A stretch of DNA of 49,681 nucleotides from an uncultured Lentisphaerota bacterium. Lineage in GTDB: Bacteria > Verrucomicrobiota > Kiritimatiellia > CAIQIC01. This document shows, in pieces, positions 9,682 to 17,728 of the stretch. Position 1 is the first letter of the stretch. Every line of letters begins with the position of its first letter. The notes beneath the pieces are model-generated. The model was not told where the DNA came from and did not search any database. It saw only the letters and a list, made by a program, of their open reading frames with translations. The stretch is taken from contig CAIWHP010000180.1 of assembly GCA_903912445.1 (NCBI GenBank), positions 1-49,681 on the forward strand, read 5' to 3'. The translations under genes and the position numbers were made by a program.

Positions 9682-11354
9682 TTTTTCTTTAGTCCTTGGA
9701 TTTTGAGCGTGTAGGCGAAGAAGCAGGGTTTATTGGCTGGCAAATCGACTTCCAAGCCGGCGGGCGTGCGTGTGAACGCAAGTGCACCGGGAAGGCCAAG
9801 CATGCTGACCTGGACTACCTCACCTTGTACGCCCGGCGCACCCGGGGCCAGCGCTTGGATGCGGGCCTTTCCCGCTTTCGGCCAAGCCAGCATGATGGCG
9901 TACAAAGCCTCCCCTTTGGTAGTAAAGCGGATGTCTTCCGCCCCATACGGTTCCCGTCGAAAAAGCGGCAGGCCCCCTTTGTCGGTGTCTGGAGTGGTAT
10001 CGTGGACCGACGGCCCCTCGCCGAACACAATCCACGGCCGGGTGCCATAAATGGCCTCGCCGTTGACCTTGAACCAGGCCCCGATGTCGTTAAGGATTTT
10101 GACTTCTTTTTCATCAATAGTCCCGTCGCCACGGACCGGAATGTTTAAAAGCAGGTTGCCGTTTTTGCTCACCACGTCCACCAGCGCGCGAACAACTTTT
10201 TCGGCGCTGCGGTATTGCGCCCCGTTCAGGTAGTGCCAGTGGCCGATGCAGGCATCCACCTGCCAGGGCAGAGTTTGAATGTCCCGCTCAACGCAAACCT
10301 CCAGGTCTTTCACCAGACATTTTCTTTCCTGCTCGTCCAACGTCTTGGTATTGACCACGGCTTCATTACTTCCGCTGTGCCGTGCCATGCTCTGATTGTA
10401 CATCCCGGCCACGAGGCTCAGTCCGTACAATTGGTCCAAGCCATATAACGGGAGCTTGAAATCGTCGAAATATACCAGGTCCGGGTGGTGCTGTTCCACC
10501 AGGTCCTGGACCCGGTCATAATACTTCCGACAAAACCCGGGATCAGGCCGGTCGCCAGGATTCTTTTGCTGCAATTTGCGATTATCCGCGTATGGGCTGG
10601 GGCGGTGGTTCTGGCAGTACAGCTCCTGGGGATCGTACCCCTCCCACCAGAGACCTTTGCCATCGGCCTTGGTCAGTTTTCCATCATAGGGGATCCCGGC
10701 CTTGGGTCCCGTCTTATCGCTCATCTGCGCCACTTCATACCAGGTCCAGGCGCTCCGTGCGTGAACCGACACGCCGAAACGCAGCCCCTCTGCGCGGGCG
10801 GCTGCGGCCCATTTTCCAAGCAAATCCTGCTTGGGTCCCAGGTTCACCGCGTTCCATGGTTGATACTTTGAATTCCATAAATCGAAATTGTCGTGGTGAA
10901 CGGCCATGGCCACGAAGTACTTGGCGCCAGATTTTTTGTAAAGATTCACCAGGTGGGCCGGATCAAACCGCTCCGCTTTCCACAGGTTGATCACGTCCTT
11001 AAAACCAAAAACCGAAGGATGTCCGTAGCGTTGGTTGTGAATGAGGTTTTGTGCGTGTCCTTGAATGTACAGGTTCCGGCCATACCAATCGCCCGCCTCC
11101 GGTTGGCATTGCGGCCCCCAGTGTGCCCAGATGCCAAATTTGGCATCACGAAACCAAGCGGGACACTGGTAAGCTTTGAGCGAGTCCCACTCCGGCTTAA
11201 ACGAGCCTTGGACATACGGAAGTTGCAGACCGTTTGTGGCGGCCTGCAGCGCAGCCACCGGCGCCAGCAGCAGGGCGGCGAGAGCTGGGCGCAGCGAGAT
11301 GGCCCGCCCGACTGCTTTCAAAAGTGTGTGGGCAACTGTGACGGTGTGTTGCAT
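9678..11354 (-). CDS. Secreted alpha-L-fucosidase, GH29-type
   Basis: 558 residues from the ATG at 11354. The signal peptide ends near residue 39 (LRPALAALLLAPVAALQAA). The GH29 pattern is clear: WFRDAKFGIWAHWGPQ (67-82), KYFVAMAVHHDNFDLW (145-160) with its conserved His pair, and PDLVYFDDF (291-299) carrying the nucleophile Asp (297 or 298). KNGNLLLNIPVRGDGTID marks the end of the catalytic domain, and a small beta domain follows. GH29 enzymes release L-fucose with retention. The gene heads a four-gene operon, with a palindrome pair 34 nt upstream. Its leader ATGATAACGAAAAGAACAGG and first residues MQHTVTVA resemble those of the hydrolase at 1-1404. An upstream in-frame ATG exists but would place coding sequence in the leader shared with other genes. 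Confidence 0.9.
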   Translation of the reverse strand: MQHTVTVAHTLLKAVGRAISLRPALAALLLAPVAALQAATNGLQLPYVQGSFKPEWDSLKAYQCPAWFRDAKFGIWAHWGPQCQPEAGDWYGRNLYIQGHAQNLIHNQRYGHPSVFGFKDVINLWKAERFDPAHLVNLYKKSGAKYFVAMAVHHDNFDLWNSKYQPWNAVNLGPKQDLLGKWAAAARAEGLRFGVSVHARSAWTWYEVAQMSDKTGPKAGIPYDGKLTKADGKGLWWEGYDPQELYCQNHRPSPYADNRKLQQKNPGDRPDPGFCRKYYDRVQDLVEQHHPDLVYFDDFKLPLYGLDQLYGLSLVAGMYNQSMARHSGSNEAVVNTKTLDEQERKCLVKDLEVCVERDIQTLPWQVDACIGHWHYLNGAQYRSAEKVVRALVDVVSKNGNLLLNIPVRGDGTIDEKEVKILNDIGAWFKVNGEAIYGTRPWIVFGEGPSVHDTTPDTDKGGLPLFRREPYGAEDIRFTTKGEALYAIMLAWPKAGKARIQALAPGAPGVQGEVVQVSMLGLPGALAFTRTPAGLEVDLPANKPCFFAYTLKIQGLKKK

Positions 11355-11387
11355 GCCTGTTCTTTTCGTTATCATTGCATCGTCAGG

Positions 11388-11432
11388 TCCAAGCCTTGGA
11401 AACCAGCACCGCTGTTTTTCCAAGCCTTGGAA
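11388..11432 (-). repeat. Palindrome pair upstream of the GH29 operon
   Basis: TCCAAGCCTTGGA (11388-11400) and TTCCAAGCCTTGGAA (11418-11432), centres 31 bp apart. The pair lies in the 142-bp gap between the GH29 start and the rhamnosidase stop, so it most likely belongs to the GH29 operon promoter. On the minus strand the outer palindrome is preceded by CTTGCCGGAAG, nearly the same as the CTTGCTGGAAG before the pair at 4837-4884. Confidence 0.82.
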
Positions 11433-11496
11433 CTTCCGGCAAGTTGCGCACGACCTGCAGCGCGGTCCGTAGGCGAGCCCGCCCTGCCCTTTCCTC

Positions 11497-13272
11497 TTAT
11501 TCTCTGACAATGCTGATGCCTGCCGGCGCCCGTATGTCGCTCTTGATCGTGCCATCCGCCTGCTTTTCGTGCCGCACTTTGATGACGCCGAGCGGCGTTG
11601 GGAAGCTGCCCTCGGCCCATGTCAGGTCGCCCAGGAATGGTTTGACGCGAACGGTCTTGCAGCCCACCTCGACCGGCTGAATGCCCAAAACGTGAGCGAT
11701 GAGCCACGCCGCCGGACCGGATGACCAGCCGTGGCAGAGGCTATGCCGGAAGCCCTTGTAGCAGAACTCGCCGTAGTCACCGTGGACATCCTTCTTGCCG
11801 GCCACCGGCAGCTCGTCGATGCGGAACGCGTTGTTGGTCCACGCCACATTGAAGTCCTCCCAGAAACTGGTCGCGCCCATGTCGAGCATGCCGCCCCAGT
11901 AGTCGCGCACCGTATTGATGCCGCCTTGCACATTCTCCGCCTTGGCCATCGCCTCGAGCATGTAATAGCCATAGAAGGTCGAAACGCCCTGCACGCCGTT
12001 CTGGGCCAGCACCTGCGCATTCATCGCCTTGGCATCGGACAGCCCCGATAGCGCCAGCAGCGCGGCCACCTGCTTGCTGCCTTCGGGGGCGGGCGTGACC
12101 TGCCGCAGCTTGGCCGCGCCGGCCTTGCATTGCGCCGCCAGTTCCGTGTCGCCCAGCGTCCCCGCCAGCCGTGCGCCATCTTCAAAGGTCATCAGCATCA
12201 GCGCCTGCATGCCGGCATCGACCGCCTTGCGGTTGTGCTGCGTGGGCCAGTCGAGAAACCCGCCCGGCAGTGCGCACCGATTATCCGGCCCGATGAATTT
12301 CACCAGGTTGGCAAACACGGCCTTGAGGTAAGCGTGGTGCTGCTTGAGATACGCAAGGTCGCCCGTGTAGCGGAACCAGTCGTGCTGGCAGCGCACCCAC
12401 CAAAGCGTGTAGGAGGGCATGCCATTCATCCACTTGTTGGCGGGCGTGGTCTGGCGCATGTAGTCGAGCGACGCGGGCAAGACCTCCTGCCGGCCGAACA
12501 CGGCCATGAGCGAGGACACCTCCGGGTGCATATCGCCCATCCACACCAGCCGGTCGCGCTTGATGCCGTCCCAGATATAGTCCTGACAGCAGAGGTGCAG
12601 CGTGCGGACCGCCGTGGCCCACACCTGGTTCAGGCGCTCGTCGCTGCTGGTGAACGCGCCGAGCTGCGCCATCGGCCGCATGAGCGAAACGGCACGCACC
12701 GCTTCAAGGCTAAGCACGCCCTTGGAGACCAGATCCACGCGCAGGAATCGGAAACCGGTGTTGCCGATCTCGCGCGTGCCGAGCCACGGCAGATCCATCA
12801 CGCCGTCCCGGATGGCATGGTCGTTGCACGCCCCCCGCTCGCCCAGCTCGGCCATGGCCTCGGCCACCGACTCGCCGAAGCGCACGCGCACCTTCACATC
12901 CTTCCCGCTCGGCCCACCCGAAGCGAGTTGTACCCCGCCGTGATACTCGCGGCCGAAATCCACCAGCACCGCTGCAGGCGCGCCCTTGTTCTCAAGCCGG
13001 CAACCGGAGCCTGCCAGAAAGACACCTTCCGGGACCTGGCCGTATTTGTCCTTGAGCAAAATCTCCGCATTCGCCACAGAAGACTGCTCGTTCTTTTCCG
13101 AACACCAAACGATGCGCGTCGGCATCACGTAGGTCCGCACGCGCGGATCAACCTGTTCCGCAGCCAGACTCACGCCCACCATCAGCACAAGCGCGCTGAG
13201 ACTACAGGCCTGCTTCAGCGCGAGCCCTCGTTTGTGCCTTGAACGTTGTGGTGTGACGTTGGCTGAGTTCAT
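11497..13272 (-). CDS. Secreted alpha-L-rhamnosidase-like protein (GH78-type)
   Basis: 591 residues. The start ATG at 13272 has a good ribosome site (AGAGAGGAAG, 5 nt before it). A signal peptide (about residues 20-38) is followed by a beta-rich N-terminal part (VDFGREYHGGVQL) and an (alpha/alpha) barrel. The barrel contains IWDGIKRDRLVWMGDMHPE, the equivalent of the acidic loop that opens the GH78 active site, and TSFWEDFN. A C-terminal beta domain begins near KTVRVKPFLG. It is shorter than many GH78 enzymes (700-1000 residues), lacking extra N-terminal sandwich modules. It would remove terminal rhamnose from a polysaccharide such as a rhamnose-rich sulfated glycan; the exact linkage is unknown. 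It is separated from the GH29 operon by a palindrome pair and may be a separate transcription unit. Confidence 0.85.
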   Translation of the reverse strand: MNSANVTPQRSRHKRGLALKQACSLSALVLMVGVSLAAEQVDPRVRTYVMPTRIVWCSEKNEQSSVANAEILLKDKYGQVPEGVFLAGSGCRLENKGAPAAVLVDFGREYHGGVQLASGGPSGKDVKVRVRFGESVAEAMAELGERGACNDHAIRDGVMDLPWLGTREIGNTGFRFLRVDLVSKGVLSLEAVRAVSLMRPMAQLGAFTSSDERLNQVWATAVRTLHLCCQDYIWDGIKRDRLVWMGDMHPEVSSLMAVFGRQEVLPASLDYMRQTTPANKWMNGMPSYTLWWVRCQHDWFRYTGDLAYLKQHHAYLKAVFANLVKFIGPDNRCALPGGFLDWPTQHNRKAVDAGMQALMLMTFEDGARLAGTLGDTELAAQCKAGAAKLRQVTPAPEGSKQVAALLALSGLSDAKAMNAQVLAQNGVQGVSTFYGYYMLEAMAKAENVQGGINTVRDYWGGMLDMGATSFWEDFNVAWTNNAFRIDELPVAGKKDVHGDYGEFCYKGFRHSLCHGWSSGPAAWLIAHVLGIQPVEVGCKTVRVKPFLGDLTWAEGSFPTPLGVIKVRHEKQADGTIKSDIRAPAGISIVRE

Positions 13273-13644
13273 TTGCTTCCTCTCTGCTACTCTTCGTTTC
13301 GAACCGCGTGCAGCATCAGCATTTTCCCGGAGGCCATATTCCGGCCAGCCATGGCGTCGTCCAGCATAGCCGGCAAAAACCTAACAACACCCGCTAGCGG
13401 AGCACTTGCTGTCGCGACAAACAGGATCGCCGTGGTCATCGTAGTCGTTCAACCCCTGCACTGGCACGCCGTATTTTCAGGATTTTCTCGATCTCCATGC
13501 GCGCCGGCTCCGCGCTCGGCGCGCCCCTGCCGCTCACGGCGAGGGCGGCGGCGGCAAACTGGTCACCAGCGCAAGCAACCTTGCCACCCGGGCGAGACAG
13601 GGAAACGTCCTCATAGTGTCGTTCTGTCCCAGTACAAGCCGTCA
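13273..13644. other. Gene-free stretch with possible coding debris
   Basis: No convincing gene is visible between the rhamnosidase start and the DUF5009 stop. On the minus strand, near 13613, there is a signal-peptide-like start (MRTFPCLARVARLLALVT) that soon hits a stop. Short open pieces in other frames follow (for example GVPVQGLNDYDDHGDPV, and later AMLDDAMAGRNMASG). Jumping between frames would join some of them, so a decayed small exported-protein gene is possible but unproven. The rhamnosidase promoter should be in the part nearest 13272. Confidence 0.35.
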
Positions 13645-14862
13645 TCAGACGCGCAGGAATATTTTGTTTTTGTAGAGGAAGCGGACAAACCAGAACGCGA
13701 TCAGCAAGCCCATCAGCGCGATGAGCAGGTCGCCGCAGCCTTTCGTGATGTGCGCGTCCGCGAATTGCTGCACATCACCGCCGACCAGGCGCGCGGCGAT
13801 GCCGTTGAAGCCGCCGAGGATGTTGTCCACGAGGTAGATCGTGATGGCATTCGTGCCCATCCACACGAACGGCAGGCACCACGCGCGCATCTGCCATACA
13901 TCCACCACGAGATAGAACACACCGAGCAGCACGGCACTGTAGCCGCCGGCCAGCAGCACATAGGACGAGGTCCAGAGCCGCTTGATGATCGGAAACTCCA
14001 AACCCCAGAGCAGGCCCAGCGCAACCCCCACCCCGCCCGCCGCCAGCAGCCACACAGCTTTCTGCTTCCCGCTACACCGCGTGCTTATCAGCAGCCAGCC
14101 GGCCATCACGCCGAGCAGCGTCGTGGCCACCGCGGGGACCGTGCTCAACAAACCTTCGTTGGTGTAATAGAGGTTCCGCTTTTTGCCCGGCAGCCAGCGG
14201 AAGTCCACGTAGTGCGTCAGGTTGTGGCCTTCCTCGAACGTGCCGCGGACGGTCGTGGCTACCTTGGCGAGCAAAACCTCCGGCGTCTTCGCCTTCGCCT
14301 GCGATTCGTTCCGACCCACCTTGCCATGTTCCAGGCGCACATCGGGGAATGGCACGAACATCAGCAGCGCCCAATAGCCGGCGAGGCAGAGCGCCGCCAC
14401 CCCGACGACCGCTTTGCGCGACAGCAGCACATACAGCGTCGCCACGACGAAGTAGCACAGCGCGATGCGCGGGAGCACGCCCGCAAGCTGCACGTCCGGC
14501 CACGCCCGCGTCACGCCGCCATAGAAGAACAGGCCCAGCACGAAGAGCAGCACGCTGCGTTTCGCGATGCGGATGAGCGCGCCTTTGCGCCCGCTCATCG
14601 CCAACAGGCGGTCCATCGAGAGCACGATGGAGACGCCGACGATGAACAGAAACAGCGGGAAAATCAGATCGTAGAAGCGGAAACCCTCCCAATCGGCGTG
14701 CTCCATTTGTGTCGCCAGAAACTGGGTGACCGGCGTCGGTCCCAAGCGGTTCAACGCCTGGACCAGCGCGTCCGCGCCGATGATCCAGAACATATCGAAC
14801 CCGCGCAGCGCATCCACCGAAAGCAACCGCTGCACAACGGGCTTGGCGTCGGGCGTATTCAT
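13645..14862 (-). CDS. DUF5009/HGSNAT-like membrane acyltransferase
   Basis: 405 residues and no cleavable signal peptide. The opening RLLSVDALRGFDMFWIIGADAL is the typical start of the DUF5009/heparan-alpha-glucosaminide N-acetyltransferase-like family. About ten hydrophobic segments follow. An extracytoplasmic stretch (about 175-235) lies between membrane segments, and WMGTNAITIYLVDNILGG near the end is also typical. Eukaryotic relatives pass acetyl groups across the lysosomal membrane to glucosamine. Here the likely role is transmembrane acetyl transfer to a sugar, fitting the surrounding polysaccharide genes, but the acceptor is unknown. The ATG at 14862 lies 26 nt downstream of a palindrome pair. 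The gene lies between the rhamnosidase and the GH95 fucosidase, all on the same strand. Confidence 0.85.
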   Translation of the reverse strand: MNTPDAKPVVQRLLSVDALRGFDMFWIIGADALVQALNRLGPTPVTQFLATQMEHADWEGFRFYDLIFPLFLFIVGVSIVLSMDRLLAMSGRKGALIRIAKRSVLLFVLGLFFYGGVTRAWPDVQLAGVLPRIALCYFVVATLYVLLSRKAVVGVAALCLAGYWALLMFVPFPDVRLEHGKVGRNESQAKAKTPEVLLAKVATTVRGTFEEGHNLTHYVDFRWLPGKKRNLYYTNEGLLSTVPAVATTLLGVMAGWLLISTRCSGKQKAVWLLAAGGVGVALGLLWGLEFPIIKRLWTSSYVLLAGGYSAVLLGVFYLVVDVWQMRAWCLPFVWMGTNAITIYLVDNILGGFNGIAARLVGGDVQQFADAHITKGCGDLLIALMGLLIAFWFVRFLYKNKIFLRV

Positions 14863-14888
14863 GATAGGCGCCCCATCATTTTCTCATC

Positions 14889-14937
14889 TTTTCCAATACT
14901 TGGGAAAACTGGTCGTTCAACGTTCCAATCCTTGGAA
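14889..14937 (-). repeat. Palindrome pair upstream of the DUF5009 gene
   Basis: Imperfect repeats TTTTCCAATACTTGGGAAAA (14889-14908) and TTCCAATCCTTGGAA (14923-14937), centres about 31.5 bp apart. They fill most of the 92-bp gap between the GH95 stop (14955) and the DUF5009 start (14862). Confidence 0.78.
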
Positions 14938-14954
14938 AAGTGTGCGGCGCTTGG

Positions 14955-17576
14955 TCAGCGTTTATCCGTCAGCACCGTCTTGCTCTCGCCATTCACACGG
15001 ACTTTCACCTCGCGCGGCTCGGTGGAGGAAACGCGATAGCCGGTGACCTTGCCATCCTTCCAATCGATGTCCACCGTGAAACCGCCGCGTGCGCGCAGGC
15101 CCTTGATGCTGCCGTTGGCCCAACACGCCGGAATTGCCGGCAACAGGACGATTTCGCCCTCATGCGATTGCATCAACATTTCGCAGATGCCGGCGGTGAT
15201 GCCGAAGTTGCCGTCCATCTGCATCGGCGGATGGAGCCCGTAGAGATTCAGGCAGGTGTTGCGGTTGGCGAAGAGCATCTGCACCATCTGGTGCGCCATC
15301 TCGCCATCGTGGAGGCGTGCGTAGAGCGCACTGCGCCACGCGAACGACCACTCGCGCACATCGCTCTTCGCATCGGTGCCGCGCGCATCGAGGCTCTTCT
15401 TCGCCGCCGCCGCAAACTCCGGCGTCTTGCTCACGCTGATCTGCTGGCCGGGATAGACCGCGAACAAATGCGACGTGTGCCGATGGTGATCGTTCGGCGT
15501 GTCCAGCACCTTGTCCTGCTTCTCGACCATCCACTCCAGCAACTGGCCCCAGCTGCCGACCTTCGGACCGACAAGCTTGTCGCGCATCGCAGTGATCTGC
15601 GCGCGGTAGTCGGCATCGAGGCCGAGCACGGTGCTCGCGGCGGCATAGTTGTTGAACAAATCCCAGACGATTTGCTGGCTATAGCTGACGCCGTCCTCGT
15701 GCGGGCCGTGTTCCGGCGACCAGCCGTTGGGCACGACGAGCCGGCCATCCGGCAACGCCTTGAGCCGCGCAACCCAGAACTCGCAGGTCTCTTTCAAAAC
15801 CGGATAGGCGACACGCTTCAACCAGTCCTTGTCACCCGTCCAAACATAGTGCCACCAGAAATGCTGGCAGTACCACGCGTTCGCGCTCACGTCCCACTGC
15901 CAGCCTTGATCGCCATGGATGCCGTGCGAGGTGCGCACCGCCCAGCCATGCGCCTTCCCATCTTCAGTCTGGAAACGTTTCTCCTCGGCCGTCGCCTTGC
16001 GCCACGCGGGCAACTGACTCGTTATCAAATCGAACAGCGTCGTGTGGCACTCCGAAAGATTTGCCGGCTCGGCCGGCCAGTAGTTCATCTGGATATTGAT
16101 GTTCGCATGATAGTCGCTATGCCACGGCGGCTTGTTGCTGTCGTTCCACAGTCCTTGCAAATTCGCCGGCAACCCGCCGGGACGCGAGCAGGAAAGGAGC
16201 AAGTAACGGCCATACTGGAACAGGATTTCCTCCAGATCGGGATCGCCGCCCTGCTCCGCATGCAACACCTTGCGCTCGTTGATCGGCAATGCGAGCCGTT
16301 CGGCCGGCGTCGAACCCACATCGAGCGCGACGCGGTTGAACAGCGCCTGATAATCCGCGATGTGTTCGGCCTTCAGTTCATCGAAGCCCTTCTTCGCCGC
16401 GTCCTTGAGCCGCCGCTCGACCGCCTTGCGCGGATCGTCGCCGCGATATTTCTTCGCATGGTCGGCCACATAAGCCGTGCCTGCCGCAAGCAACAGCGTG
16501 ACACTGGTGCAGCCGGTGAACTTCAGCTTGTCTGCGGCCGCCTCGACGCTGCCGCCAACGTTGAGCACGACGAGCTTGGTGCAGTACTTCAGGCCGTTGT
16601 CCAACGCGCCGGAGAACGTCAGCATGCTCCTCCCAGCCTCGGTCTGCTCCTGATGCGCACCCGGCAGCGAGATTTCGCCGCTGTGCGAACCGGCTTTGTC
16701 GGCGGTCAGACGCATGGCCATGACGCCCGCCGGATGCGAGGCGAAGGCTTCGCGTTTGAAGGTCACGCCACCATCCTGATAGGAAACTGAATGCGTCGCG
16801 TCATTCAGATCGAGCGCGCGGCGATAATTTGCAGCCGTGGAAATCGCGGCTGTCGCTTCCGCCGAAACGCCGACCAGCATGATTTCCGCCACCTGAAAAT
16901 GTTTCTGGCCCGCATTGGGCTGGAAGATCAGACGATAGGCGCGGTACGCCGTGGAGTTCTTCGCCGCATAATTCCTGGTTTCACCACGTTTTGCAAAGGG
17001 CGGCTCGTCCTGATGCTTGTCGAGCGTAGTCCACTGTTTGCCATCGTTGGAGCCCACGAGCTCCCACGCAGAGGGATCCCGCTTGGGCGTATCGTTCGCG
17101 GAAGTCAGCGTGTACTGGCTCACCACGCGCGACTCCGGCAGACGCACCTCCCAGATCACCGGCTGGTTCTGATGCTCCACGCACCACTTCGTTTCCGCCT
17201 TGCCATCGCTGGCCGCGATGACTTCCTCGTGTCCAAAAAACGCCTTCTGCCCGCTGGCGCAGAGTGCGGTCGGCCGGCTCACGGGTGACGCGCTGCCGCC
17301 GAGTTCGAGCACCAGATCGCCGAGCTTCTGGTAGGAGCCCATCTTGTTGTAGTCGTCCGCGGAAATTTCGGAGCCGGTCCAAAGGGTGATCTCGTTGAGC
17401 TGGACCACCTCGCGCTCCACGCCGCCGAGGATCATGCCTCCGAACTTGCCGTTGCCAACCGGCAGGCCTTCGTTCATGCCCTTCTTGGCCGGCTGCGTGT
17501 ACCACAGCGTCAGGTCGCCCGCCTGCGCCGCCACCGCCGCCCCGATCCACGCCAGCATCAGCATCGCCTTCTTCAT
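14955..17576 (-). CDS. Secreted GH95 alpha-L-fucosidase with inserted discoidin-like domain
   Basis: 873 residues from the ATG at 17576, chosen because AAAGGAG precedes it and the signal peptide (1-19) begins there. The GH95 N-terminal beta domain starts with LWYTQPAKKGMNEGLPVGNG and runs to YQKLGDLVLEL (82-92). It is then interrupted by about 140 residues (about 95-237; WELVGSNDGKQWTTLDKH and YRAYRLIF are typical of F5/8 type C domains). It resumes at YRRALDLNDATHSVSY (251-266). The catalytic (alpha/alpha)6 barrel contains GLPANLQGLWND and HANINIQMNYWPAEPANL, whose Asn492 and Asn494 match the Asn pair known to act in GH95 catalysis. HTSHLFAVYPG follows later. It should release fucose by inversion outside the cytoplasm. 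The inserted domain may bind galactose or fucose. It is divergent from the DUF4838 gene, with a palindrome pair between them. Confidence 0.92.
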   Translation of the reverse strand: MKKAMLMLAWIGAAVAAQAGDLTLWYTQPAKKGMNEGLPVGNGKFGGMILGGVEREVVQLNEITLWTGSEISADDYNKMGSYQKLGDLVLELGGSASPVSRPTALCASGQKAFFGHEEVIAASDGKAETKWCVEHQNQPVIWEVRLPESRVVSQYTLTSANDTPKRDPSAWELVGSNDGKQWTTLDKHQDEPPFAKRGETRNYAAKNSTAYRAYRLIFQPNAGQKHFQVAEIMLVGVSAEATAAISTAANYRRALDLNDATHSVSYQDGGVTFKREAFASHPAGVMAMRLTADKAGSHSGEISLPGAHQEQTEAGRSMLTFSGALDNGLKYCTKLVVLNVGGSVEAAADKLKFTGCTSVTLLLAAGTAYVADHAKKYRGDDPRKAVERRLKDAAKKGFDELKAEHIADYQALFNRVALDVGSTPAERLALPINERKVLHAEQGGDPDLEEILFQYGRYLLLSCSRPGGLPANLQGLWNDSNKPPWHSDYHANINIQMNYWPAEPANLSECHTTLFDLITSQLPAWRKATAEEKRFQTEDGKAHGWAVRTSHGIHGDQGWQWDVSANAWYCQHFWWHYVWTGDKDWLKRVAYPVLKETCEFWVARLKALPDGRLVVPNGWSPEHGPHEDGVSYSQQIVWDLFNNYAAASTVLGLDADYRAQITAMRDKLVGPKVGSWGQLLEWMVEKQDKVLDTPNDHHRHTSHLFAVYPGQQISVSKTPEFAAAAKKSLDARGTDAKSDVREWSFAWRSALYARLHDGEMAHQMVQMLFANRNTCLNLYGLHPPMQMDGNFGITAGICEMLMQSHEGEIVLLPAIPACWANGSIKGLRARGGFTVDIDWKDGKVTGYRVSSTEPREVKVRVNGESKTVLTDKR

Positions 17577-17651
17577 GTCGTGCTCCTTTGCAGGCGGTTT
17601 TTGTAACACGGGGTGTGGAAATATTCACGGCCCGAAACTGACGCCCCGCGC

Positions 17652-17700
17652 TTTTTCCAAGCCTTGGAAAAACCGGCCCGTCGAGTTCCAAGCCTTGGAA
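17652..17700. repeat. Palindrome pair between divergent GH95 and DUF4838 genes
   Basis: TTTTTCCAAGCCTTGGAAAAA (17652-17672) has one of the longest perfect arms in the window. The second copy, TTCCAAGCCTTGGAA, is at 17686-17700. Centres are 31 bp apart. Both gene starts (17576 leftward, 17729 rightward) face away from it, so it is placed to affect both promoters. Confidence 0.87.
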
Positions 17701-17722
17701 ACGGGCATGAGTGCGCTAGACT
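17695..17722 (+). promoter_or_regulatory. Candidate promoter with -35 box inside the palindrome
   Basis: TTGGAA (17695-17700, right half of the second palindrome), 16 nt, then TAGACT (17717-17722). The ATG at 17729 follows after 6 nt with no ribosome site, so transcription could start at the start codon itself. The divided methionine synthase gene has the same geometry (34987-35015). This is inferred from spacing only. Confidence 0.42.
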
Positions 17723-17728
17723 GCGCCC

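Noticed and set aside
13436-13645. 69-codon minus-strand frame between rhamnosidase and DUF5009 genes
   Set aside because: No domain, no ribosome site; the best signal-peptide-like piece is in another frame and stops early.
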